From NCBI GenBank assembly GCA_023268715.1, contig JALRLV010000015.1:1-35306 (forward strand): 35,306 nt of DNA. Direction: 5' to 3'. A program made the position numbers and the translations under genes. Under the pieces are notes generated by a model that searched no databases, was not told where the DNA came from, and was given only the letters and a program-made list of their open reading frames with translations. Below, piece after piece: positions 16,371 through 23,321 of the stretch (within the stretch, counting starts at the first letter, position 1; each line of letters begins with the position of its first letter). This stretch comes from Candidatus Thalassarchaeaceae archaeon (GTDB lineage: Archaea > Thermoplasmatota > Poseidoniia > Poseidoniales > Thalassarchaeaceae).

Positions 16371-16868
16371 ATGGCCAAGGCGCGTGTGCTTGACACTGCC
16401 GCCCTGATAGCATGGCCAATCACTGAATTATCAGGTGGGCTGATAGTTCGCCATCAAGAAGAAGAATTACTGCGAATTTCACCAGATAGAGCTGCATTAT
16501 TGGATAGCATGGGTTTAGTATTTTGTCAACCAAATCAAGAATCTATAGATTTGGCAGTAGATGCAGCGAAACAAAGTGGAGACATCAGTGGGATTTCTGA
16601 AACTGACCTTGCTTTGGTCTCGCTGGCATTAGAAAGATCGGCTATACTCATTACTGATGATTACCGAATGCAAAATATCGCAAGTTTCCTTCACATAGAA
16701 TGGAAAGGAGTAAGTGAAGTGGGGATTAGAGAGGTTTGGTCATGGGCCTTGGTCTGCAGTGGCTGTAAAATTGAATATGACGCCCCAGAATCTACTGATG
16801 CAAAAAAGAAAAAATACGGCGAATGCCACGACTGTGGTGCAGCACTCAGATTGAAGAGAAAGAAATGA
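16371..16868 (+). CDS. nob1: rRNA maturation endonuclease Nob1 (PIN domain plus zinc ribbon)
   Basis: This 165-residue protein cleaves the 3' end of pre-16S rRNA in archaea. The PIN domain spans about 1-115, with acidic residues in VLDTAALI, SETDLALVSLAL and ILITDDYRMQN. The C-terminal zinc ribbon has C-S-G-C and, after a lysine-rich segment, C-H-D-C followed by a basic tail, as in Nob1. The frame is open to an ATG at 16350, but MAKARVLDTAA at 16371 matches the family N-terminus. Nob1 is absent from bacteria, so this gene is good evidence for an archaeal source. The stop lies 2 bp from that of convergent tatA. Confidence 0.92.
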   Translation: MAKARVLDTAALIAWPITELSGGLIVRHQEEELLRISPDRAALLDSMGLVFCQPNQESIDLAVDAAKQSGDISGISETDLALVSLALERSAILITDDYRMQNIASFLHIEWKGVSEVGIREVWSWALVCSGCKIEYDAPESTDAKKKKYGECHDCGAALRLKRKK

Positions 16869-16870
16869 AA

Positions 16871-17077
16871 TTACTCATTCTCGTTAGCAACATCGTCACT
16901 GACGCCGCCTCGATCCATATCTATCTCGGCACGTGAAGGGGAAGTGACATCTGAAATTCCAGCATGGAATTCTCCTTTGGCTCTACCCAAGTTTCGAGCC
17001 AGTTCAGGGATTCTTTTGGCACCAAAAAGGAATATGGCCAGTATTCCGAGGATAATTAATTCGGTGGTTCCAATCAT
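16871..17077 (-). CDS. tatA: Sec-independent translocase subunit TatA
   Basis: This 68-residue protein has an N-terminal membrane helix (TTELIILGILAIFLFG), the hinge with FGAKRIPELARNLGRA and an amphipathic helix KGEFHAGI, then a short acidic tail. This is the TatA/TatB plan; the 'FGxxRxPELaRnlG' hinge is diagnostic. TatA forms the pore for export of folded proteins with twin-arginine signals. No tatC is adjacent. Length and lack of a long coiled-coil favour TatA over TatB. Confidence 0.9.
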   Translation of the reverse strand: MIGTTELIILGILAIFLFGAKRIPELARNLGRAKGEFHAGISDVTSPSRAEIDMDRGGVSDDVANENE

Positions 17078-17153
17078 CTATCTCAACCATCGGGTGCGGT
17101 AGCCCTCTCTCAAAGTCTTCGGCAAAGTAAACAGTATTTTGTAGGTTTTTTAG

Positions 17154-17411
17154 TCACCCACCGGAAACCGGAGGCAAGAATGCAATTTCTGATGTATCCT
17201 CCAGACTTTCGTCTAAATTCGCTCCTAGCACACCATCAATCGCAACTCTAAGTCCGGAATCTAGCATCGGAGTTAACCGAAATCTATCGATTAAATCTCT
17301 AGCACTGGAACCCTGTAGTAAAGCAACCTCGATTTCTCGCTGACCCATAGATTCTGCCAGCGGCCCAAAAAATAGCATTTTGACCTTAATCGCGAGGTCG
17401 CCCTCTTCCAT
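17154..17411 (-). CDS. MoaD/ThiS-family ubiquitin-like sulfur carrier
   Basis: This 85-residue protein has a beta-grasp pattern starting VKMLFFGPLAESMGQREIEV, a middle ARDLIDRF helix, and the terminal EIAFLPPVSGG. The C-terminal Gly-Gly is the site adenylated and thiocarboxylated by an E1-like enzyme, and 'aflPPvsGG' is the MoaD hallmark. The likely role is the small subunit of molybdopterin synthase, though archaeal SAMP-type protein modification cannot be excluded. It is not next to other molybdopterin genes. The start could be the ATG at 17411 or one slightly internal. Confidence 0.88.
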   Translation of the reverse strand: MEEGDLAIKVKMLFFGPLAESMGQREIEVALLQGSSARDLIDRFRLTPMLDSGLRVAIDGVLGANLDESLEDTSEIAFLPPVSGG

Positions 17412-17494
17412 ATCACAGGCCAGAGGTAGGTATGCAATATATCCAACTCATCGCCACGCAGAATCTAAACACCTTACTTGATTCACGGTAAAAT

Positions 17495-18169
17495 ATGAAG
17501 GAAGTCAAGGCTGTGGCCTTCGATTGTGATGGAGTATTAGCCGCAAATGACTCATCATGGCAGAATATTCACGATTATTTTGGAACGGAAAACAAAGAGA
17601 TGCTTGCCAAATTCATCCGTAAAGAAGTCACAGAGGAGGAATTTGTTCTTGATGATATCCGGCTTTGGAGAGAAGTCCAGCCAAAAATACACAGAGATGA
17701 TATCATGAGATGTTATTCTGGAATCAAGCTAATGCCTGGTGCGCGGGAAGTTGTGAAGGAATTACAGAATCGTGGAGTTTTGGTTGCTATTGTCTCCTCA
17801 GGTGTAGACTTACTCATCGGTTCAATAGCAAATATGCTAAAGGTTGACGATTGGGCTGCAAACGGATTTGAATGGGACGAAGAAGGATGGTTGATCGGTT
17901 CGAAGCCTACTGTAGTTCAATCGCATGATAAAGGGATTACAGTAGAAAAATTTGCTAGAATTAATTCTATTGACCCGGAAAATATAGTTTCAGTTGGAGA
18001 TTCAGGACCCGACCTTTCGATGATGATTCCTGGTTCTCGATTTATTGGCTTTAATCCCGCTCCAAACAGAGGCGCAGAAGATTTTGTCAAGGCAGCTGTT
18101 CCTATCATTGAAGGCCAAGATTTGAGAAACATTTGGCAGCCTATGTTTGGTGAGCCTTTTCCAGAATGA
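17495..18169 (+). CDS. HAD-family phosphatase, SerB-like
   Basis: This 224-residue protein has HAD motif I at FDCDGVLA (both catalytic Asp), motif II at VSSGVD, a Lys in IGSKPTVV or SHDKG, and motif III at SVGDSGPDLSMM. The helical cap between motifs I and II and the MPGARE-x-VKELQ segment resemble phosphoserine phosphatase, which makes serine from O-phosphoserine. Other HAD substrates remain possible. The window also holds a candidate serine kinase (22834-23247), which would run the opposite chemistry. The stop is 3 bp from that of the convergent PolD subunit. Confidence 0.8.
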   Translation: MKEVKAVAFDCDGVLAANDSSWQNIHDYFGTENKEMLAKFIRKEVTEEEFVLDDIRLWREVQPKIHRDDIMRCYSGIKLMPGAREVVKELQNRGVLVAIVSSGVDLLIGSIANMLKVDDWAANGFEWDEEGWLIGSKPTVVQSHDKGITVEKFARINSIDPENIVSVGDSGPDLSMMIPGSRFIGFNPAPNRGAEDFVKAAVPIIEGQDLRNIWQPMFGEPFPE

Positions 18170-18172
18170 GGG

Positions 18173-19807
18173 TCAGGCAAATGGTATGCTAGCCGATTCA
18201 TGGGTATGCAGATTTATTACGGTCAAGATGCATGGTTTTGGTTGGAAACCCAACATCCTTTGGTAATCGGTTTGATCTTGCCAAGTTGATGAGTGAACAA
18301 TTGTCGTACCCTTGTGATTGCCAACATAATGTCCATGGACGTGGCCTGTGACAAAAATATCCGGAGTTTGCTGGATTACCATCCTATCCTCTGGCTCTGG
18401 CGAAAGAGGGGTTTTTCCACCCCAAGATGGAGCGAGATGCCTTCTTTCTAACATGGCTCTCATCGCCATTTCTGGTTTCGAATAGGTAACAGAACGTAGG
18501 CCTGCGACAAAGTCATCGATACTTTTCCCATGATATGACAAAATCCTAACTCCATGCAGACTAAATTCGCAAGGATTACCAACAAATACTGCATCTGAGT
18601 AGTCCTGTTGTACTTCTGGGTCTAGCGCTGGTTGAGGTTCAGCGGGACGAACTGCATCGTGATTTCCAGGTAAAATCACCACATCTACCCAATCTGGAAG
18701 ACCCTCGAGAAGTCGTGCAAGTTCTCCATATTGGGCAAATAGGTCTGTAATCGCTAGGTGTCTTTCTTGACCGGGATAAATTCCAACTCCATCGACTCCA
18801 TCTCCGCTAAGTACGAAATATTTCACAGTCCGAGCTAATGGATCTGAATTGAACCACTGAATCATCTTCTCCCATTGAGGCGCTAAGAAAGTCTTGGAAC
18901 CGACGTGGACATCGGAAAGGAAGGCGGCGGAAACCGCTTGATCTTCTCCCGCAGTGGCCTTCGAGTGCTGCCTCATCGGAGGGAGATGGATATTGCTTAC
19001 CATGAATAGAGGGCTTCTTTCTCCAAGGAGGAAATGCCCGCTGATTCCAACTACATCATCATTCATCAGTCCATCCAAAGCAGGGTGAAGTGGACCTGCT
19101 CCAGATGGCGGACGAAGAGAACACTGAATGTTTTGAGTCTCGTCTTCAAAAGCAAAGCCCAAGTTTCCCGCACGAGTGAAACGCGATTCAGAAGCTAGAC
19201 CAACTAGGGTGATTTCGTAATCTTTTGATGTGTGCCTTTGCCTATTTCTCCATGCTTCGGCAATACTAACTGGACGACGAGGTAGTGCCCCTCCTGAAAT
19301 CAATTGATTACGGATTTGCTTCAACCTATCTCCAAAAAATGATTTGATATCAGTCATCTTTCCTTCAGTTCTAGAAGAGCCGGTTATATCGAAATGAATC
19401 TCTATTTCAGAATCAACATCTGATGCTTGCATAGGGAAGTCTTGCATTCGATAATGGTCCAATCCATGAGGTCTAGGTGCGGGTGAGGTCTCATTCGTAG
19501 TGATTGGTGCGATTGTCCTTCCAATGGCTTGGCCAGTTTCCGGTCTTGCCAAGGTCGCTTGCAATGTTTGGGAATTACTTTGTATTGCAGGTTCTGCTTC
19601 AGTGAGGTTTTCCTCTGTCGGCACTATTGTTAGTAACTCGTCTATACTTTGACTAGTTAACAATCGAGTATTACTCGCGTTTGCTGCTTCAATCAAAAGA
19701 GACAGATTGGTTAACTCCTCAATTTTTGTTTGAGCATCTCGGCCCATCACAATGAGACCTGCGGCTGCGAGGGCTCGACTCTTTTCAGTCCAAGACTCAG
19801 CCGCCAT
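18173..19807 (-). CDS. polB: DNA polymerase D small subunit (DP1), 3'-5' exonuclease
   Basis: This 544-residue protein has an N-terminal variable region (about 1-190), an OB-fold (about 200-290, with YEITLVGLA) and a calcineurin-like phosphoesterase domain. The nuclease motifs are all present: SDVHVGS, LSGDGVDG, ILPGNHDAVRP, SYHGKSIDD and VTGHVHGH. The His/Asp set indicates an active Mn-dependent proofreading nuclease, unlike the inactive eukaryotic B subunits. It partners with the large polymerase chain DP2, not seen here. PolD is restricted to archaea, so this gene is one of the firmest taxonomic markers in the window. Confidence 0.95.
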   Translation of the reverse strand: MAAESWTEKSRALAAAGLIVMGRDAQTKIEELTNLSLLIEAANASNTRLLTSQSIDELLTIVPTEENLTEAEPAIQSNSQTLQATLARPETGQAIGRTIAPITTNETSPAPRPHGLDHYRMQDFPMQASDVDSEIEIHFDITGSSRTEGKMTDIKSFFGDRLKQIRNQLISGGALPRRPVSIAEAWRNRQRHTSKDYEITLVGLASESRFTRAGNLGFAFEDETQNIQCSLRPPSGAGPLHPALDGLMNDDVVGISGHFLLGERSPLFMVSNIHLPPMRQHSKATAGEDQAVSAAFLSDVHVGSKTFLAPQWEKMIQWFNSDPLARTVKYFVLSGDGVDGVGIYPGQERHLAITDLFAQYGELARLLEGLPDWVDVVILPGNHDAVRPAEPQPALDPEVQQDYSDAVFVGNPCEFSLHGVRILSYHGKSIDDFVAGLRSVTYSKPEMAMRAMLERRHLAPSWGGKTPLSPEPEDRMVIQQTPDIFVTGHVHGHYVGNHKGTTIVHSSTWQDQTDYQRMLGFQPKPCILTVINLHTHESASIPFA

Positions 19808-19879
19808 ATGTCGAAGGACACACAGGACCGCTCATGATGATATCGCCTAGTGCGGCTCGTAGAGCCGAATAATGGAATC

Positions 19880-20566
19880 TTACTCATCCCAATCTGTCAG
19901 GGACGCTAAATCCACCTTCTGAATTTCATCCGCAACAGTCTCTGTTTCCCAATCTGCCCATGACAGATTACCTTGCCATTGCTCTGATTTGGGATCCATT
20001 GATTCAGGCTCTTGCTCTTCGCCACCTTCAACACGACTTTCGACGGCGGCGATACGTTCTTCTTCTTCTACAACTCTATCTAGAAGTTCAAGAGAAAGTC
20101 TCAGAGCAAATGATACGAAGGATTTCTTGTTATCTAATCGGTCATTTTCCCCGAAGTCTCTTCTACGAACAATGAATTGGTCTCCGGCGGTTACAGCAAC
20201 GTGGACAAGTCCTACTTCTTTGCTAGGTGTTGCTCCGCCAGGTCCAGCGATGCCCGTGATAGCAATTGATACCTCGGCATCAGATCGATAGCGCGCCCCT
20301 CTAGCCATTTGTAATGCGACTTGGTGAGAGACTGCTCCAGCTTCGCCTTGATCAAATGCGGATTTTTCCACACCAAGTTCTCGCATTTTTGCTTCATTGT
20401 TGTATACCACCCAACCTTGGTCAAACCAATTGGTTGCACCGGATATATCGGTGAAGGTTGAGGCTAGCAAACCTCCGGTACAAGATTCGGCTGTAGCTAT
20501 GCTCCAACCTCTCTTGCGGAGTCTTCGGCTCAACCTCGAGGCGAGCGCTGCAGTCTCTTCGACCAC
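19880..20566 (-). CDS. CinA C-terminal domain protein (nicotinamide-nucleotide amidase type)
   Basis: This 228-residue protein carries the amidase signature TAESCTGGLLASTFTDISGAT near the N-terminus, then WVVYNNEAK, GAVSHQVALQMARGA, SIAITGIAGPGG and VGLVHVAV, all typical of the CinA/PncC domain that deamidates nicotinamide mononucleotide for NAD recycling. The domain ends near residue 165. The last ~60 residues are an acidic, Trp-containing tail (WADWETETVADE) without an obvious fold. The N-terminal MoCF-like half of full CinA is missing, as in stand-alone PncC. It lies on the same strand as, and upstream of, the PolD subunit with a 72-bp gap. Confidence 0.9.
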   Translation of the reverse strand: MVEETAALASRLSRRLRKRGWSIATAESCTGGLLASTFTDISGATNWFDQGWVVYNNEAKMRELGVEKSAFDQGEAGAVSHQVALQMARGARYRSDAEVSIAITGIAGPGGATPSKEVGLVHVAVTAGDQFIVRRRDFGENDRLDNKKSFVSFALRLSLELLDRVVEEEERIAAVESRVEGGEEQEPESMDPKSEQWQGNLSWADWETETVADEIQKVDLASLTDWDE

Positions 20567-20623
20567 GCCCCTTCGCTCGGCTCGTCCTTCTTGACTCTTT
20601 CACAAGCGGAAAAGACAGTATTT

Positions 20624-20699
20624 TGGTGGGCCCGACCGGAATTGAACCGGTGATCTTCGCTTTGTAAGAGCGACGTCATAACCCCTAGACCACGGGCCC
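20624..20699 (-). tRNA. tRNA-Val (anticodon UAC)
   Basis: The acceptor GGGCCCG pairs with CGGGCCC. The D-arm is GUC/GAC. The anticodon stem UCGCU/AGCGA encloses the loop CUUACAA, giving anticodon UAC. The T-arm is ACCGG/CCGGU with loop UUCAAUU. The discriminator is A and the 3' CCA is encoded. No intron is seen. Confidence 0.95.
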
Positions 20700-20767
20700 T
20701 TAGTGAGAGCGCGGACGCAATGCGTTCAAATGATTGGTGGTGCGATAATCTGAGTAAAGGTGAACCT

Positions 20768-21760
20768 ATGAAGGCCCTAGAAGACCTTTTGCAGAGGTTA
20801 CGGAAAAGTGGCATTCCTGTGGAAGATGAGGTCGCTGAAGCCATGCAGCAGGTCTTCATTGGGTCGTTTACGGACTTCGAATTAGATGCATTCTGGCACG
20901 ATAGACCTGTTCCCTTCCTCATTACCCAGAATGATGCTGCGAAAACCATCTCAGCGCCTCACATGATTGCGACTCTACTTCACCATCTTGAGTTGCGTGT
21001 TGGTCAACATGTCTTATTGATAGGAGCCAAAGGCGGATATCTAGCGTCGTTAATTGACCATATCGTCGGAAAAGATGGAATGGTAACTGTTCTCGAACCT
21101 CATCCAGAGGTTCTAAACCATACGGAAGAAAGGTTGGAATTTCATGAATCAAAAGGAATGATTAGAGTGTTACCAGTACACTTCCTAGAGGATAATGATG
21201 AGGCAACTAGAGGGTTTGACCGGGTATTAATTACCGGCGCGGTCCGAGAAATCCCTCTTACCGTGGCGGGTATGGTAGCAGAGGGAGGATTTGTTTTGGG
21301 GCCATTTGGAGGCTCCATTCAACAAACCTTACTGAAAAGAGAAAGACAGGGTGAAGATTGGTTAGATACAGAACTAGGAAATGTTGTCTTTGGGCCAATG
21401 GATCTTTCTGAGGCCGAACGTGACCCACTCGACCCACAAGCATTAGCAGACCATATCGAAGATGCTCTGAACATAATTGTTGAATTGGTTGAAATCGATA
21501 GGGAAACCATAGAAAGAATCGAAGAATTGGTCGAATCACTACGTGGTATGCCTTCAGACATACCGCCCTTAGATGAGGATGCGACCGAAGATGAGTTAGT
21601 CGAGCATCCCGTGTTTGAATTACTAATGGCAGAGATGGAATGGCTACAACCTATGTGGCCTCTCTTTGGACAATTACTTGCAATTGATATCGACTCTCCA
21701 GCCGACTGGGACGATGATGAACCCCCAATGGTTGGCGGCCATGAAGACCTAGTTCCATAA
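20768..21760 (+). CDS. Protein-L-isoaspartate O-methyltransferase-like protein with C-terminal extension
   Basis: This 330-residue protein has an N-terminal part that follows PIMT: KTISAPHMIATLL (60-70) matches the substrate-site SxPHM, and VLLIGAKGGYLASLI (82-96) is the AdoMet loop, followed by VTVLEPHPEVLNH. PIMTs repair isoaspartyl damage in proteins. The loop reads GAKGGY instead of the usual GtGsGY, and the last ~120 residues form a charged helical extension (ALNIIVELVEIDRETIERIEELVESL) not found in normal 210-220-residue PIMTs. The ATG at 20768 is chosen over 20720 because AAAGGTGA lies just before it. It may be a methyltransferase with a different target. Confidence 0.75.
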   Translation: MKALEDLLQRLRKSGIPVEDEVAEAMQQVFIGSFTDFELDAFWHDRPVPFLITQNDAAKTISAPHMIATLLHHLELRVGQHVLLIGAKGGYLASLIDHIVGKDGMVTVLEPHPEVLNHTEERLEFHESKGMIRVLPVHFLEDNDEATRGFDRVLITGAVREIPLTVAGMVAEGGFVLGPFGGSIQQTLLKRERQGEDWLDTELGNVVFGPMDLSEAERDPLDPQALADHIEDALNIIVELVEIDRETIERIEELVESLRGMPSDIPPLDEDATEDELVEHPVFELLMAEMEWLQPMWPLFGQLLAIDIDSPADWDDDEPPMVGGHEDLVP

Positions 21761-21770
21761 ACCAAAACCC

Positions 21771-21779
21771 TCTATAAAT
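21771..21779 (+). promoter_or_regulatory. Probable TATA box of the HEAT-repeat gene
   Basis: TCTATAAAT preceded by ACCAAAACCC (BRE-like A-rich element) lies 53 bp before the ATG at 21832, just after the preceding gene's stop. This is a good match to the archaeal TATA consensus and leaves a leader of about 25-30 nt. Confidence 0.45.
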
Positions 21780-21831
21780 TCCGGTTCGTAAGTGCGTAGT
21801 GTTCATGCCATACTTTTGATTCGCAGACAGT

Positions 21832-22827
21832 ATGAGTGTAAGGCCTGCCTTGGCCAAGTTGAACCACAGCGATGTGAGACAGCGTCGAAGAGCGGTAAGA
21901 CATCTCTTCGAATTGAATGAACCAGAGGCATTGGAGGGTTTTGAAAAACTACTCGAAGACCCTGACCCCTGGTTCAGGGAAAAGGCCCTCGAAGCGATAG
22001 AAAAGTGGGCCGCTAGCAAAGATTTGGCCTTAATTGAAAAACTATCTAATTCAGGAGAGATTTCTAGAAGATTGTTAGCAGCAAGAATTGCGAATAGAGC
22101 CGGTGGGGCAGGTCGAGCAATACTTGAAACACTTTCATCCGACAGTGAAGCAAATATCAGATTGGCCGCTTGGAAGGCCAGAATAAGTATTGATGAAAAT
22201 TCAATCCCGGAAGCCTTGGTTGTCGATGATAGAGCGGTAAGAAGAGCGGTTGCAGAGCGGGTATCTACTTTGGAAAATGTGGATTGTAAGATTATTTTGC
22301 AACTTCTCAATGATGATTCAGAAACAGTCAGAGCCTCTGCGATTGGTATAATTGAAACGGATTCAGCAACACTAAATCAAGAAATTGAAAATCGACTGAA
22401 CGAGCTTATTTCTGAATCAAGCGGTGAAGTAAAGGCTCGAATTGCTTGCATTCTACTAATATCATCGCCAAATCAAATAAATTCATGGATTGAAGATTCT
22501 AATACCGCTTTCGTAAATCGCTTCTCGAGAACCTTACGAGAGACAGATTGGGCGTCTGTAGAGGGGTTACCTGAGATGCTAAAATCCAATGCCTCAGAGA
22601 TGTTATTGATTCGATTATTACGTGGAGAAAGAACTGAATCAGGGTCGATTCTAAGGAACGACTTGTTGATGGATGAATCGCGCTCAGAAGAAATGCGTTC
22701 GCAACTGATTGAGGATTTGATAGGGAGACCTATTTCAGAATCGACGATTTCTTTGGTGAAAGAACTAACTAAATCCGATTTGGAGCTAATTTCATCTTCT
22801 GCAAGAAATCTTCTAGCTGAGCAATAA
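21832..22827 (+). CDS. HEAT-repeat protein
   Basis: This 331-residue protein is nearly all helical, with tandem repeats of about 30 residues in the first two thirds: DVRQRRRAVRHLFEL, DPWFREKALEAIEKW, SEISRRLLAARIAN-type, EANIRLAAWKARI, RAVRRAVAERVSTL and ETVRASAIGII. The repeating pattern of D/P, R and aliphatic residues is the HEAT/armadillo (PBS lyase-like) pattern. These solenoids are protein-binding scaffolds; the partner is unknown. There is no signal or membrane helix, so it is cytoplasmic. It has its own TATA-like promoter, and its stop lies 6 bp from that of the convergent SerK-like gene. Confidence 0.8.
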   Translation: MSVRPALAKLNHSDVRQRRRAVRHLFELNEPEALEGFEKLLEDPDPWFREKALEAIEKWAASKDLALIEKLSNSGEISRRLLAARIANRAGGAGRAILETLSSDSEANIRLAAWKARISIDENSIPEALVVDDRAVRRAVAERVSTLENVDCKIILQLLNDDSETVRASAIGIIETDSATLNQEIENRLNELISESSGEVKARIACILLISSPNQINSWIEDSNTAFVNRFSRTLRETDWASVEGLPEMLKSNASEMLLIRLLRGERTESGSILRNDLLMDESRSEEMRSQLIEDLIGRPISESTISLVKELTKSDLELISSSARNLLAEQ

Positions 22828-22833
22828 GTGAAC

Positions 22834-23247
22834 TCAATCAGCAATCGCAGGTTGTCTCAACCTAGACAAAGGAACCGCGATTGGTGGAAGATGATCGGAT
22901 AGACGATGGCGACTTGTTTTTGGACTCATCAAATCACCAGAAAGTGCAGCATCGATTACATCCTGTTTGCTGATCGAATCTCGTCCACAATTAGGCCAAA
23001 CGTCTAATTCAATGGAGTCATCGTCCAAATAATCGATCAAAACACACGGCACACAGAGCAAACCAATCCTTTGTGCAACGTGATAGCGATGATGTCCGTC
23101 AAGGATTGTTCCTGTTGTGCGATCTAGAAGAAGTGGCTTTGTGTAAGCGTTCCAGCGATGGGTAATTCGCTCTAATTGATCCACCTTTTTATGGATGATT
23201 TGTTCATGAGGGCGAAGAACCTCCAACGGCACCAACTCGACCTCCAT
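22834..23247 (-). CDS. ParB/Srx-fold protein, SerK-like candidate free-serine kinase
   Basis: This 137-residue protein has VPLEVLRPHEQIIHKKVDQL, then PLLLDRTTGTILDGHHRYHVAQRIG, the ParB/sulfiredoxin nucleotide-binding core with DGHHR. It continues with ISKQDVIDAALSGDLMSPKTSRH and a terminal VPLSRL. This whole layout, including the short C-terminal part after the core, agrees with my recollection of the archaeal ADP-dependent serine kinase SerK rather than with chromosome-partition ParB, which is much longer and binds DNA. SerK makes O-phosphoserine for cysteine synthesis. The family call is firm; the serine-kinase activity is an inference. It diverges from the nucleotidyltransferase gene across a 74-bp gap with a 9-bp dyad. 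Confidence 0.68.
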   Translation of the reverse strand: MEVELVPLEVLRPHEQIIHKKVDQLERITHRWNAYTKPLLLDRTTGTILDGHHRYHVAQRIGLLCVPCVLIDYLDDDSIELDVWPNCGRDSISKQDVIDAALSGDLMSPKTSRHRLSDHLPPIAVPLSRLRQPAIAD

Positions 23248-23259
23248 GGCCTTCGAAAA

Positions 23260-23287
23260 CGGGCATTACAGATAGGCATAATGCCCG
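23260..23287. promoter_or_regulatory. 9-bp perfect inverted repeat between divergent genes
   Basis: CGGGCATTA-N10-TAATGCCCG lies 13 bp from the SerK-like start (23247) and 35 bp from the nucleotidyltransferase start (23322). A perfect 9-bp dyad in a 74-bp gap is unlikely by chance. The arm-to-arm spacing suits a dimeric regulator on one face of the helix. An RNA hairpin with a 10-nt loop is also possible. Confidence 0.5.
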
Positions 23288-23321
23288 ACGGGTTGATGTC
23301 TGAACCTCAAGGAGACATGTC

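Noticed and set aside
21651-22310. 219-codon open frame on the minus strand across the PIMT-like and HEAT genes
   Set aside because: It is Ser/Ala/Leu-rich antisense sequence spanning the ends of two well-supported genes, without a promoter or motif of its own.
22834-23247. Chromosome-partition ParB
   Set aside because: It has no helix-turn-helix or dimerisation domain, no parA neighbour and is only 137 residues long; the C-terminal part fits SerK-like proteins better.
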